Assembly: GCA_017394515.1 (NCBI GenBank) | Contig: JAFPXY010000048.1 | Location: 1-53,415, forward strand | DNA from: Bacillota bacterium | GTDB lineage: Bacteria > Bacillota > Clostridia > Peptostreptococcales > Anaerovoracaceae | DNA length: 53,415 bases | Direction: 5' to 3' | Shown: piece after piece, positions 1 to 7,699 of the stretch | Numbering within the stretch: position 1 is the first letter of the stretch | Layout: every line of letters starts with the position of its first letter | Notes under the pieces: generated by a model | The model's input: only the letters and a program-made list of their open reading frames with translations | Databases searched by the model: none | Told to the model about the DNA's origin: nothing | Position numbers and translations under genes: made by a program

Positions 1-2
1 GC

Positions 3-215
3 GGATATACATCCAATGATGACCGTATCGGAGCAATGAATCTGTGCAGCATGGGAATACAGTACCTGGCACAGAGTCAGGGGAGTATATCTTCTCTGAC
101 CGGGTCGCAGTCAGCCGGCCCTGATGTGACGGCAGCCGCAGATGCGGTAACAAACATGGGAGGCATTATGCCGACCACCATGGGTCAGTCACAAGCTCCC
201 GCTTCAAGGTCTTGA
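3..215 (+). CDS. tnpB: TnpB (IS605/IS1341-type OrfB) C-terminal end, 5' cut by window edge
   Basis: An open frame enters from the left edge and stops at TGA 213-215. The first residues, GYTSNDDRIGAMNL, match the zinc-ribbon end of the IS200/IS605 TnpB family, where a CGY-x-SN-x-D motif precedes the last RuvC acidic residue. TnpB proteins are RNA-guided nucleases encoded by transposons. The tail after the motif (about 50 residues rich in S, G, A and T) is low-complexity, as in many TnpB termini. The upstream part lies outside the window, so I cannot tell whether the gene is intact. Its last 12 bases overlap the end of a convergent ORF. No TnpA is visible. Confidence 0.8.
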   Translation, partial: GYTSNDDRIGAMNLCSMGIQYLAQSQGSISSLTGSQSAGPDVTAAADAVTNMGGIMPTTMGQSQAPASRS

Positions 216-509
216 CCTAAGCGGTGGGTAGTTGACGTAGTGGTCGTTTATCTCTCTGGCGGTGTCTGCCATTGCCATGGCCAGTTCGTCGGGATCGGCG
301 CCGAGGATGATCGTCCCTCGCCTCATCAGCATCACCATATCTGCTTCTTCCTCGATCTGCCATAGCATTGTGTGCATGATTCTCAGTAGTTCCGGGCACT
401 GTTCCCCGCCGTAGGTGCTGAGTTCATTATAGGCCTCCTCCTGAGCTTCCCCGCTTCTGATATGCTCGCGTTGGTTTGAAAGGTAATCTGTGTATTCATC
501 TTTGTCCAT
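204..509 (-). CDS. small acidic hypothetical protein, probably frameshifted at its start
   Basis: This frame encodes 101 residues from an ATG at 509 with only a weak ribosome binding site. I do not recognise a family. The protein is acidic and helical in character. A much better start lies upstream: AGGGAGGGC followed by ATG at 565, which opens MTKLNK in another frame. The present frame stays open up to just after that start (EEKYQASEERYSSM). One lost base in the purine tract AAGAAGAGAAG near 545 would join the two into a protein of about 120 residues. So this is either a recently broken gene or a sequencing slip. Convergent with tnpB and overlapping it by 12 bases. Confidence 0.5.
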   Translation of the reverse strand: MDKDEYTDYLSNQREHIRSGEAQEEAYNELSTYGGEQCPELLRIMHTMLWQIEEEADMVMLMRRGTIILGADPDELAMAMADTAREINDHYVNYPPLRSRP

Positions 510-565
510 GGATGAGTACCGTTCTTCGGATGCTTGGTACTTCTCTTCTTATTCAGTTTTGTCAT

Positions 566-1122
566 ATGCCCTCCCTGTTGATCATTCAAAATAACTCTAT
601 TACTATTATACGGATCTTGGAAGCGGATAAATTTTTATAGGATATAATTTTGTTAAATATATTGCGGGCATGCTGGCAGAATCATGCTAATCTGCCTAAA
701 AATCAGCGTTTAGCGTCATGCCTCCCCGGGCTAGTGCATTTTTGAGCAGAAACACAAAAAAAAGCGTCACTCACCATTCACTTCCTGAGCTCAGCCTTAG
801 TCGTTGTCGCAAGGGAAGTAATGTTATTTCTTAAAAAAAGCAAGGATCAGCATGATTATCACCGGTAAGTTACTGCCGACCTGCTCGGGTTTCCACATAG
901 GATCAATGGGCTCGGGCAGCTCTCACCTCATTCGCCAAGGGAGTCAGGCCTGAGCATAGTAAAGGGGTGATGTTTTTGGAGGATTTTTTGCTCGATTGGC
1001 ATTATCCAAAAGTGGAGTAACGCTAAGCGAGAGTTTTTTGCTTCAAAAGCATTACTTTTGCCTTAAGAGAAGCTCCATCAACAGTCTAACTTGCCAAAGC
1101 GGCAAAAATAAAGCACGGCTTA
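566..1122. other. gene-free stretch with two TTTTTTGC words
   Basis: No ORF with a credible ribosome binding site was found here. The stretch is AT-rich at 580-660 and then of mixed composition. It contains the octamer TTTTTTGC at 984-991 and 1034-1041, the second in the longer form GCGAGAGTTTTTTGC that recurs elsewhere. A short hairpin TTGCC-N5-GGCAA lies at 1091-1105. It may include the right end of the TnpB element, but I could not place a boundary. Confidence 0.4.
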
Positions 1123-1152
1123 ATACCATATCTCGCCGATCGGTGGTATACT
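1123..1152 (+). promoter_or_regulatory. promoter with dyad operator for the XRE-HD gene
   Basis: A -10 box TATACT lies at 1147-1152, 20 bases before the start codon of the XRE gene. An inverted repeat, ATACCA near 1124 and TGGTAT at 1144-1149, covers the -35 region and runs into the -10. There is no good -35 hexamer. This arrangement is typical of an autorepressed XRE promoter; that reading is an inference. Confidence 0.5.
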
Positions 1153-1171
1153 AATAATCGAGGTGATAAGC

Positions 1172-2014
1172 ATGACTATCGGAAAGACCATCAAATCGAG
1201 AAGAAAAGAACTGGGCATGACTCAAGAGCAGCTGGCCAAGGCGGTGTTTGTAACTCCTCAGGCTGTGAGCCAGTGGGAAAACGAGAAAAGCGTTCCGGAC
1301 GTACTGAACCTGGGCGCCATCGCTCACGCTCTTCAGATGAACAAAGGCGATCTCATCGGCGATGAGGACTACAGCAAGCCTTCCTGGTTGGTGAGGGATC
1401 AGTTTTTTTCTCCGGAAAATATGAAACGCAAGCTGCTGGAGTTTGCTGCGAAGGATGGGCTTCCGCAGCTGGCAAAGGCGGTGGAATATGCATGGGCTAA
1501 GCATGATGGGCAGTTCAGGAAAGTCGGGCCCTTATCCAAGGAGGCTGTGCCTTACATCGTCCATCCATATATGATGACCTGCCAGGCGCATGCGCTCGGT
1601 ATAGTCGATGATACGGTCCTGGCGGCCTGTGTTTTGCACGATATCTGCGAGGATTGCGGGGTTTCTCCTGAGGAGCTTCCCTTTGATGATGGTGTTCGAA
1701 ATGCTGTGAGGATCCTCACAAAGCCTCAGGACAAGAGCGCATTCGATAATGATGCGTATTATGCCGCAATCGGCGCTGACAGGACGGCGGCCATCGTTAA
1801 GGCCCTAGACAGATGCAACAACATTTCGACGATGCTTTTGAGTTTTCCTGTGGAGAAGATAATAGAGTATATCGGTGAGACGGAGCGGTACGTGTATCCT
1901 TTGCTGGACAAGATAAAGAAGGAATATGATGAGTATTATGATGCCGTCTTCGTGCTGAAATATCAGATGCTGAGCGTCTTGGAGAGCGCGAAGGCTGCGA
2001 TAATTAGGTTGTAG
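1172..2014 (+). CDS. XRE-family regulator fused to a (p)ppGpp-hydrolase-type HD domain
   Basis: The protein has 280 residues from the ATG at 1172, preceded by GAGGTG. Residues 1-65 form a helix-turn-helix of the XRE family (MTQEQLAKAVFVTPQAVSQWE). Residues about 85-240 form an HD domain of the RelA/SpoT/Mesh1 type. It keeps the residues used for metal binding and hydrolysis in that family: H131 in YIVHP, H156-D157 in LHDICED, and D213 in ALDRCNN, the counterpart of ADRLHN. No synthetase, TGS or ACT domain is present. The fusion suggests a DNA-binding protein that cleaves or senses an alarmone nucleotide. The activity is inferred from motifs only. It is transcribed alone and ends at a strong terminator. 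Confidence 0.85.
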   Translation: MTIGKTIKSRRKELGMTQEQLAKAVFVTPQAVSQWENEKSVPDVLNLGAIAHALQMNKGDLIGDEDYSKPSWLVRDQFFSPENMKRKLLEFAAKDGLPQLAKAVEYAWAKHDGQFRKVGPLSKEAVPYIVHPYMMTCQAHALGIVDDTVLAACVLHDICEDCGVSPEELPFDDGVRNAVRILTKPQDKSAFDNDAYYAAIGADRTAAIVKALDRCNNISTMLLSFPVEKIIEYIGETERYVYPLLDKIKKEYDEYYDAVFVLKYQMLSVLESAKAAIIRL

Positions 2015-2128
2015 GTTTGAGATAACGGATTATGAGGAGATTACCGAGGAAGAGGCTATGCGGCTTATAATGGTGCAGAAGCTGCATGAGAAAGATAATA
2101 AAGTTTTATAGGGTTACAAAAAAGGGAT

Positions 2129-2165
2129 AAGCCTGTGGATCGCCCAAATCCACAGGCCTTTTTAA
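2129..2165. terminator. bidirectional intrinsic terminator
   Basis: The stem AAGCCTGTGGAT / ATCCACAGGCCTT with a 7-base loop is followed by TTTTT on the plus strand and preceded by an A-run. It therefore serves both converging genes, the XRE-HD gene and the sigma-54 activator. Confidence 0.9.
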
Positions 2166-3560
2166 TTATCTGAATGAGTCTACATCAATACCATATTTAT
2201 TTATATGTCTGTACAGAGTGCGTCTGTTGATTTCGAGGATTTTTGCAGCTTTATTGACATTTCCATATGTCTTACTAAGGGCATTCTCAATCATAACTTT
2301 CTCATCCTCTTCAAATTCAGGTTCCTTATCTGTGGATTCTGCCGTCGGGGCTTCTGCTTTATCAGATGTGATTGTAGAGAAATTAACTATACTGTTGTTT
2401 AGGGTGATAATGTTCTCCAGGGAAGTAACCAGCATGGACTCTGTTATGTTTCTGAGTTCGCGAATATTCCCCGGCCACGAATAATGCATAAATGCATTTA
2501 TCGTATCAGGTCCTAAGCTCTTGTTATAGTTGTATTTTTTGTTAAGGTCAGAAAGGAAATGTTCTGCCAGTGGTATTATGTCTTCCTTTCTTTCTCTCAA
2601 AGGCGGTAATTCCATGGTGACTACATTCAGACGATAGTATAGATCTTCACGGAAAGTGCCTTCTTTGACCATCTTTTTAAGATCACGATTTGTAGCTGCT
2701 ATTATACGGACGTTTGTCTTGGATATTTTGTTTGATACGATTCTCTTGAAATCTCCATCCTCAAGGACGCGAAGGATCTTAGACTGGAGAAACATAGGAA
2801 GTTCTCCTATCTCATCTAAGAACAATGTCCCATTATCCGCTACTTCGAACAATCCCGGCTTACCGTTCTTTTCGGCGCCGGTAAAGGCTCCCTTATCATA
2901 GCCGAAAAGTTCAGATTCCATAAGCGACTCCGGAATAGCAGAACAGTTAACAGGGATCATAACATTAAATGACCTTCTGCTGTTTTCATGTATGTATTTG
3001 GCAAGTACTTCCTTGCCGGTACCGGATTCGCCGACAATTAATATGTTGCTGTCTGTCTTTGAGACTCGCTTGGCCATATCAAAGACGTAACGGATCTTTG
3101 GGCTGTTGGCAACTATAGGGTTGCTGATGCTGTTGCTGTTAACAATATATTCCAGAGCATACTGCAGGTTAAGCTTTTCTTGAGCGGTGGCCCTTTGAAG
3201 TTCTTCTAGCTCTTTTTCGATAAGCGAATGAGTTATTACATTACGTATCTTTCCGTCCTCATCGAAAATGGGTACTGCAATCGACAGGATGCCTTCATTA
3301 TCCTGGTTTACCTGGTATGTTCGTATGACCTTACCCTGCTTAAGAGCTTCCATACCTGCAGAAGTGCTGAGTTTGTCTGCTTCTACGACGCTTTCCATGG
3401 TGTGTCCTATGAGTTTATCCTTGGGAAGGCCCATATAGTCTGCTGCACTCTGGTTGACGTAAAGCATTTTGCCTTCAGCATCAATTATATTAATATTACC
3501 AAAAACCAATTCAAAGATCTCTTTGTAATCTATGTGATCCTCTTTATTAATCTTCGGCAT
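2166..3560 (-). CDS. sigma-54-dependent transcriptional activator (PAS, AAA+, Fis HTH)
   Basis: The protein has 464 residues if started at the ATG at 3560, which follows AGGAGG at the right distance; a start 10 codons upstream lacks a binding site. Residues 15-115 look like a PAS sensor domain. Residues 145-385 are an AAA+ domain with Walker A GESGTGKE (177-184), the sigma-54 contact loop GAFTGA (224-229) and Walker B TLFLDE (245-250). Residues 420-455 are a Fis-type helix-turn-helix. No phosphoreceiver domain is present, so a ligand bound by PAS is the likely signal. Four -24/-12 promoters follow within 8 kb, and matching palindromes lie beside one divergent pair and beside its own promoter. 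It is very likely the activator of this catabolic locus. Confidence 0.95.
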   Translation of the reverse strand: MPKINKEDHIDYKEIFELVFGNINIIDAEGKMLYVNQSAADYMGLPKDKLIGHTMESVVEADKLSTSAGMEALKQGKVIRTYQVNQDNEGILSIAVPIFDEDGKIRNVITHSLIEKELEELQRATAQEKLNLQYALEYIVNSNSISNPIVANSPKIRYVFDMAKRVSKTDSNILIVGESGTGKEVLAKYIHENSRRSFNVMIPVNCSAIPESLMESELFGYDKGAFTGAEKNGKPGLFEVADNGTLFLDEIGELPMFLQSKILRVLEDGDFKRIVSNKISKTNVRIIAATNRDLKKMVKEGTFREDLYYRLNVVTMELPPLRERKEDIIPLAEHFLSDLNKKYNYNKSLGPDTINAFMHYSWPGNIRELRNITESMLVTSLENIITLNNSIVNFSTITSDKAEAPTAESTDKEPEFEEDEKVMIENALSKTYGNVNKAAKILEINRRTLYRHINKYGIDVDSFR

Positions 3561-3642
3561 GCGAACCTCCTGATTATATATTAAATGCATAAAAATATAT
3601 TTTTGTTAAACATCATTATACACATGTTTGTGTTTTTAATCC

Positions 3643-3671
3643 AGTATATATTTATTTGTCTCACTTGGCAA
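3643..3671 (-). promoter_or_regulatory. sigma-70-type promoter of the activator gene
   Basis: On the minus strand TTGCCA and TATACT are separated by exactly 17 bases. The predicted start lies about 75 bases before the ATG at 3560. The palindrome at 3675-3692 lies directly upstream of the -35 box, which suggests autoregulation. Confidence 0.7.
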
Positions 3672-3674
3672 AAG

Positions 3675-3692
3675 TGTGACACATGTGTCACA
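3675..3692. promoter_or_regulatory. 18-bp perfect palindrome, probable binding site of the activator
   Basis: TGTGACACATGTGTCACA is a perfect palindrome. A further half site TGTGACAT lies at 3708-3715. The same GTGACAC / GTGTCAC arms recur at 10285-10299 between two divergent sigma-54 promoters. Placement beside the activator gene and at one of its likely target gaps supports an enhancer site for the Fis-type HTH. Confidence 0.75.
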
Positions 3693-3714
3693 GTTGTGTC
3701 TTATGAGTGTGACA

Positions 3715-4482
3715 TCAATGTATGGTTTTCAGACACAATTCCAGTGCCTGCACATAATCATGTCCAAAAATAAGTGTGGCATTATGTTTTTCTTTCAGTT
3801 CTTTGATCATTTCAAGATTGATGAAAAATTCTTCTTCAGACTTGTTGATCCTACCTCCCGGCGGAAGCTGTCTCTCATAGCTTTCGCGGGTATATACTGT
3901 ATCTCCTGTGAAAATGAAGGTTCCTGAGTCCTGTGTTTTGACGATAAGCCCGATAAGCCCCGGAGTGTGTGCTTTCTGGATGAACAATCCTAAATCTTCT
4001 GCCAGCATACGATCCTCTGTAATCTGATAATAATAGATTTGAGGTATATCATACAGCGCTCTGACATAGGCATTTTTTGCATCTTTTGAGAAGGCATGGT
4101 CGTATTCAGCCTTAGAAACAAATATATGCTTAGCCGCTTTAGTTCCTTGGAAATACCTAAGTCCTCCGGCATGGTCGAAGTGAAGGTGCGACAGGATAAG
4201 TATATCGATGTCATTCACAGTCAAGCCTTCCTTTTTAAGAGCATCTTCTATTGAAACAAATTCGTCGATGGCATATGTGTCAAGCACTTCCTGTGGGTAA
4301 ACCTTCGCATATTCATCTGAATTTCCTGTATCATATAGGATATTGCCCAGCTGGGGATGCCTTATCAGAAAGGCTACTATAGGAGAATAAAGGTTCTCTT
4401 CTTTATCAGGGGTTTTCACTAAATTTAATTTTTTGGTCTTGATTCTACCAAGATACAATGCGTTAATAGTTAGTTTATCCAT
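3715..4482 (-). CDS. metallo-beta-lactamase-fold hydrolase (lactonase-like)
   Basis: The protein has 255 residues, with start ATG at 4482 after AAAGGAG. The zinc-binding motif HLHFDH lies at residues 99-104, with a later H (KAHTPG), D (FTGDTVY) and H (FGHDYV) completing a two-metal site. Overall layout resembles the N-acyl-homoserine-lactone lactonase / AttM branch of the fold, which opens lactones, but the fold also includes thioester hydrolases, and here a CoA-thioester or lactone intermediate of the neighbouring pathway is a possible substrate. It is divergent from the acyl-CoA dehydrogenase operon and has its own sigma-54 promoter, so it is probably co-induced with it. Confidence 0.85.
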   Translation of the reverse strand: MDKLTINALYLGRIKTKKLNLVKTPDKEENLYSPIVAFLIRHPQLGNILYDTGNSDEYAKVYPQEVLDTYAIDEFVSIEDALKKEGLTVNDIDILILSHLHFDHAGGLRYFQGTKAAKHIFVSKAEYDHAFSKDAKNAYVRALYDIPQIYYYQITEDRMLAEDLGLFIQKAHTPGLIGLIVKTQDSGTFIFTGDTVYTRESYERQLPPGGRINKSEEEFFINLEMIKELKEKHNATLIFGHDYVQALELCLKTIH

Positions 4483-4522
4483 ATTTTACTCCTTTGTTCA
4501 AACGACGGTTTGGCAAATTATA

Positions 4523-4541
4523 ATGCAATTAATATGCCATT
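4523..4541 (-). promoter_or_regulatory. sigma-54 promoter of the MBL-fold gene
   Basis: On the minus strand ATGGCATATTAATTGCAT has GG and GC separated by exactly 10 bases, the sigma-54 -24/-12 rule (TGGCAY-N5-TTGCW). The -12 element is about 40 bases from the start codon. Confidence 0.85.
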
Positions 4542-4578
4542 GCTATGTCGTCCTTATCCCAAACTCTTAGATCGGCAA

Positions 4579-4597
4579 ATGGCATGATGTTTGCAAT
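4579..4597 (+). promoter_or_regulatory. sigma-54 promoter of the acyl-CoA dehydrogenase operon
   Basis: AATGGCATGATGTTTGCAAT has GG at 4581-4582 and GC at 4593-4594 with 10 bases between them. Predicted transcription start is near 4606, giving a leader of about 35 bases before the ATG at 4641. Confidence 0.87.
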
Positions 4598-4640
4598 ATT
4601 GTTTTGGGAAATATCACGAAACGTAGAATAGGAGGCTATA

Positions 4641-5777
4641 ATGGGAGATTATGTTATGAATGATATGCAAAAAAGGATACGTCAGCTTTGCAGAGAATTC
4701 TCTCTGAATGAACTTATCCCTACATCAAAGGAATATGATATTGAAGGCAGACTTAACGAGGATGCATATCGAAAGGCTGTCGAAATAGGTTTTACCAAGA
4801 TTGCTTGGGGCAAAGAATATGGCGGTCTGGGTTTGGACACCGTTACTCAGGTGATGGTCACCGAGGAATTGTCATATGGCGATGCCGGTTTTGCCAACGT
4901 AATGGTGGCAAGCTCCCTTGCAGCACGCCCCGTGCTTATGGCAGGAACCGAAGAGCAGAAACAATTTATGGCGGACATAGTCATTCACGGTGGAAAGGCA
5001 GCTTTTTGTTTGACTGAAGCAAACGCCGGTTCCGATGCAGGTGCTATACGTACCTCTGCCAAAAAGACTGAAGACGGATATATTATAAATGGCAGCAAAT
5101 GTTTCATAACCAACGGTCCGGAAGCTGAAGTATATATCGTATTTGCTATGACAGATAATTCCAAGGGCGTAAAGGGTATATCCGCGTTCCTCGTTCCCGG
5201 TGATACCCCGGGCGTTGGGCACGGCGCTCATGAGGATAAGGTAGGTATACGACAGTCCAGCGCTTCTGATGTCATCTTCCAGGATGTCAAAGTTCCTTTT
5301 TCGGCTCTGCTTGGCAAAGAAGGAGAAGGTTTCAAAATCGCAATGAAGACCCTTGATATCGCTCGAATTGACTGTGCGGCAGCGGCTGTCGGTATCGCCC
5401 AAAGAGCTATTGATCTGTCTGTTAAATATGCCAAGGAAAGAAAAACCTTCGGCAAGCCTATAGCGAAATTGCAGGCTATCCAGTTTATGATCGCAGATAT
5501 GGAGATCCAAACAGAGGCAGCAAGAGCTCTTGTCAGACAAGCTGCAGAACTCAAAGATATGGGTCAGATCAACTCTAAAATCTGTGCATGCGCAAAGGCT
5601 TTTGCAGGAGATACCGCAGTACGTGTTGCAACGGATGCAGTTCAAATCTATGGAGGTTATGGTTATATACGTGATTATCCAGTTGAAAAGCTCATGAGAG
5701 ACGCTAAGATATTCCAGATTTTTGACGGTACTAACCAAATCCAGAGAGTCGTAATTGCAGGTAATATGTTGAAATAA
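4641..5777 (+). CDS. acyl-CoA dehydrogenase (probable enoyl-CoA reductase direction)
   Basis: The protein has 378 residues, the usual family length; the ATG follows GGAGG. It contains the FAD/substrate motif CLTEANAGSDAGAIRT and the C-terminal QIYGGYGYIRDYPVEK helix of this flavoprotein family. At the position of the catalytic Glu (usually YEGT near the C-terminus) the sequence reads FDGT, with Asp at 362. In anaerobes such enzymes with adjacent EtfB and EtfA reduce enoyl-CoA, as butyryl-CoA dehydrogenase, acryloyl-CoA reductase and the CaiA crotonobetainyl-CoA reductase do. Here etfB follows after 11 bases and etfA after that, so they very likely form one complex. First gene of a sigma-54 operon. 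Confidence 0.95.
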   Translation: MGDYVMNDMQKRIRQLCREFSLNELIPTSKEYDIEGRLNEDAYRKAVEIGFTKIAWGKEYGGLGLDTVTQVMVTEELSYGDAGFANVMVASSLAARPVLMAGTEEQKQFMADIVIHGGKAAFCLTEANAGSDAGAIRTSAKKTEDGYIINGSKCFITNGPEAEVYIVFAMTDNSKGVKGISAFLVPGDTPGVGHGAHEDKVGIRQSSASDVIFQDVKVPFSALLGKEGEGFKIAMKTLDIARIDCAAAAVGIAQRAIDLSVKYAKERKTFGKPIAKLQAIQFMIADMEIQTEAARALVRQAAELKDMGQINSKICACAKAFAGDTAVRVATDAVQIYGGYGYIRDYPVEKLMRDAKIFQIFDGTNQIQRVVIAGNMLK

Positions 5778-5788
5778 GGAGATATCAG

Positions 5789-6580
5789 ATGAGAATCATA
5801 GTATGTGTTAAACAGGTGCCTGACACCAATGAAATAAAGATAAATCCCGAGACAGGAACACTGATCAGAGATGGTGTTCCCTCGATTCTAAACCCTGATG
5901 ATGCCAATGCTTTGGAAGCTGCGCTGGCAATTAAAGACAGTTGCCCAGATACGACGACGGTCACCGCTATCACCATGGGGCCTCCACAAGCTAAGGAAAT
6001 GCTTAAAGACTGTATTGCTATGGGCGCTGATGAAGCGATTTTATTATCAGACCGCGCTCTTGGCGGATCAGATACATGGGCTACATCCAATGCTCTGGCT
6101 TCAGGAATTAAGCAAATAGGCTCTTATGACCTGATCTTTGCCGGAAGACAGGCTATCGACGGTGATACTGCACAGGTAGGCCCCCAAATCGCAGAGAAGC
6201 TCAACCTTCCTCAGGTAACATATGTGCGATCTCTGAAACTAAATGATGATTGTCTTACAGTTGAGAGAGCACTTGAAAATGGTTATGAAATAATTGATGT
6301 CAAGATGCCCTGCCTTCTTACCACTATAAAAGAACTGAATACTCCGAGATACAAAACAGTTCAGGGTATCATGGATTCTGAATCTGCAGACATTTCCGTG
6401 TGGAATGCCGATGACATAGGGGTAGACAAACATACAGTTGGTTTAAAAGCATCTCCTACTAATGTATTCAAATCGTTTACACCTAAACCAAAGGGTGCCG
6501 GAGTGTATGTTAGCGGAGGCTCTCCAAAAGAAAAAGTACAGATTCTGCTTTCTGCTTTAGAGGAAAAACACGTAATTTAA
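5789..6580 (+). CDS. etfB: electron transfer flavoprotein beta subunit (EtfB/FixA type)
   Basis: The protein has 263 residues and follows AAGGAG. It begins MRIIVCVKQVPDTNEIKI, the typical N-terminus of EtfB, and contains FAGRQAIDGDTAQVGP, the conserved nucleotide-binding signature of the beta subunit. EtfB pairs with EtfA and binds AMP or, in bifurcating forms, FAD. The fixed order dehydrogenase-etfB-etfA matches anaerobic butyryl-CoA and acryloyl-CoA reductase operons and the fix genes linked to carnitine reduction. Whether this pair bifurcates electrons cannot be decided by eye. Confidence 0.95.
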   Translation: MRIIVCVKQVPDTNEIKINPETGTLIRDGVPSILNPDDANALEAALAIKDSCPDTTTVTAITMGPPQAKEMLKDCIAMGADEAILLSDRALGGSDTWATSNALASGIKQIGSYDLIFAGRQAIDGDTAQVGPQIAEKLNLPQVTYVRSLKLNDDCLTVERALENGYEIIDVKMPCLLTTIKELNTPRYKTVQGIMDSESADISVWNADDIGVDKHTVGLKASPTNVFKSFTPKPKGAGVYVSGGSPKEKVQILLSALEEKHVI

Positions 6581-6592
6581 GGAGGAATGAGG

Positions 6593-7666
6593 ATGAAGGA
6601 TTTTCAGGATTATAAAAACGTATGGATCTTTGCTGAACAAAGAGATCTTGAGCTCATGGGCGTAGCCAAAGAACTGCTGGGAGAAGGATATCGCTTATCC
6701 AGGGGTTTATCCGGTGACAGCAAAGTATGTGCAGTCATTATGGGTTATGGTGTTTCAAATCTAATTGATGAAGCATATGCCTATGGAGCAGATATCGTTT
6801 ATACAATGGATCATCCGCTTCTAAAGAATTACACTACGGACGCTTATGCCAAAGTCTTATCAGAAGCAATCAAATCCTATAAGCCGGAAATAGTACTTTT
6901 CGGAGCAACTCATATAGGTAGAGACCTTGCACCTCGAGTAGCTGCCAGATTGAATACAGGACTTACAGCAGACTGCACACGTCTTGATGTTAACACTTCC
7001 GATTATATGGACTATCTTGAGAAGAATACTACAGCAAGTTTAAATGGCCTTGATAGAAATGATACATCGACGATGTTGAAACAAACCAGACCCGCCTTTG
7101 GAGGAAATCTGATGGCAACTATAATCACCCCTAACAGCAGACCTCAGATGTCTACAGTCAGACCAGGCGTCATGGCTAAACTTGAAAGAGATGACAGCCA
7201 TAAAGGTATCCACATAAATGTGGCAGTGAACCTTGAAGATGATGATATAAGAGTCAAGGTCAGGGATGTAATAATTGAAGCGAAAAAGATAGTATCACTG
7301 ACGGATGCCAAGATTATATGTTCAGGAGGAAGAGGTGTAGGCAGTAAGGAAGGATTCAAACTAATGGAAGAATTCGCAGAAACCGTTGGCGGTATGGTTG
7401 GTGCATCCAGGGGAGCTGTTGATTCAGGATGGATCGATCAATCCAGGCAAGTCGGTCAGACTGGGACTACAGTCAAGCCCAAAATATATTTTGCCTGCGG
7501 CATCTCCGGAGCTATTCAGCATCTCGCAGGCATGCAGGAATCCGATATAATCATCGCTATAAACAAAGATCCTGACTGTCCCATGATGAAGATAGCAGAT
7601 TATGCCCTCGAAGGTGATCTAAAGCAGGTCATTCCGGAAATAATAGAACAGTGGAAATCAAATTAA
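6593..7666 (+). CDS. etfA: electron transfer flavoprotein alpha subunit (EtfA/FixB type)
   Basis: The protein has 357 residues from the ATG at 6593; an in-frame ATG six bases earlier overlaps the spacing after AAGGAGG and is less likely. The N-terminal half is the Rossmann-like ETF domain (IVLFGATHIGRDLAPRVAARL). The C-terminal half carries the FAD site GQTGTTVKPKIYFACGISGA followed by QHLAGM, with conserved S and D residues for FAD in the INKDPDCPM segment. Twelve bases separate it from etfB. It delivers electrons to the dehydrogenase encoded first in the operon. Confidence 0.95.
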   Translation: MKDFQDYKNVWIFAEQRDLELMGVAKELLGEGYRLSRGLSGDSKVCAVIMGYGVSNLIDEAYAYGADIVYTMDHPLLKNYTTDAYAKVLSEAIKSYKPEIVLFGATHIGRDLAPRVAARLNTGLTADCTRLDVNTSDYMDYLEKNTTASLNGLDRNDTSTMLKQTRPAFGGNLMATIITPNSRPQMSTVRPGVMAKLERDDSHKGIHINVAVNLEDDDIRVKVRDVIIEAKKIVSLTDAKIICSGGRGVGSKEGFKLMEEFAETVGGMVGASRGAVDSGWIDQSRQVGQTGTTVKPKIYFACGISGAIQHLAGMQESDIIIAINKDPDCPMMKIADYALEGDLKQVIPEIIEQWKSN

Positions 7667-7699
7667 TATAGAAAAAATTAAGTGTATGGAGGTCAAATG

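Noticed and set aside
2020-2110. Small ORF after the XRE-HD gene (EITDYEEITEEEAMRL)
   Set aside because: Reads like protein but has no start codon in frame before an internal ATG and no ribosome binding site; possibly a remnant.
4510-4526. Plus-strand sigma-54-like TTTGGCAAATTATAATGC
   Set aside because: GG and GC are separated by 11 bases instead of 10; the true plus-strand promoter is at 4579.
4872-5738. 288-residue ORF opposite the acyl-CoA dehydrogenase
   Set aside because: Shadow of a well-supported gene; Cys/Ser-rich composition and no ribosome binding site.
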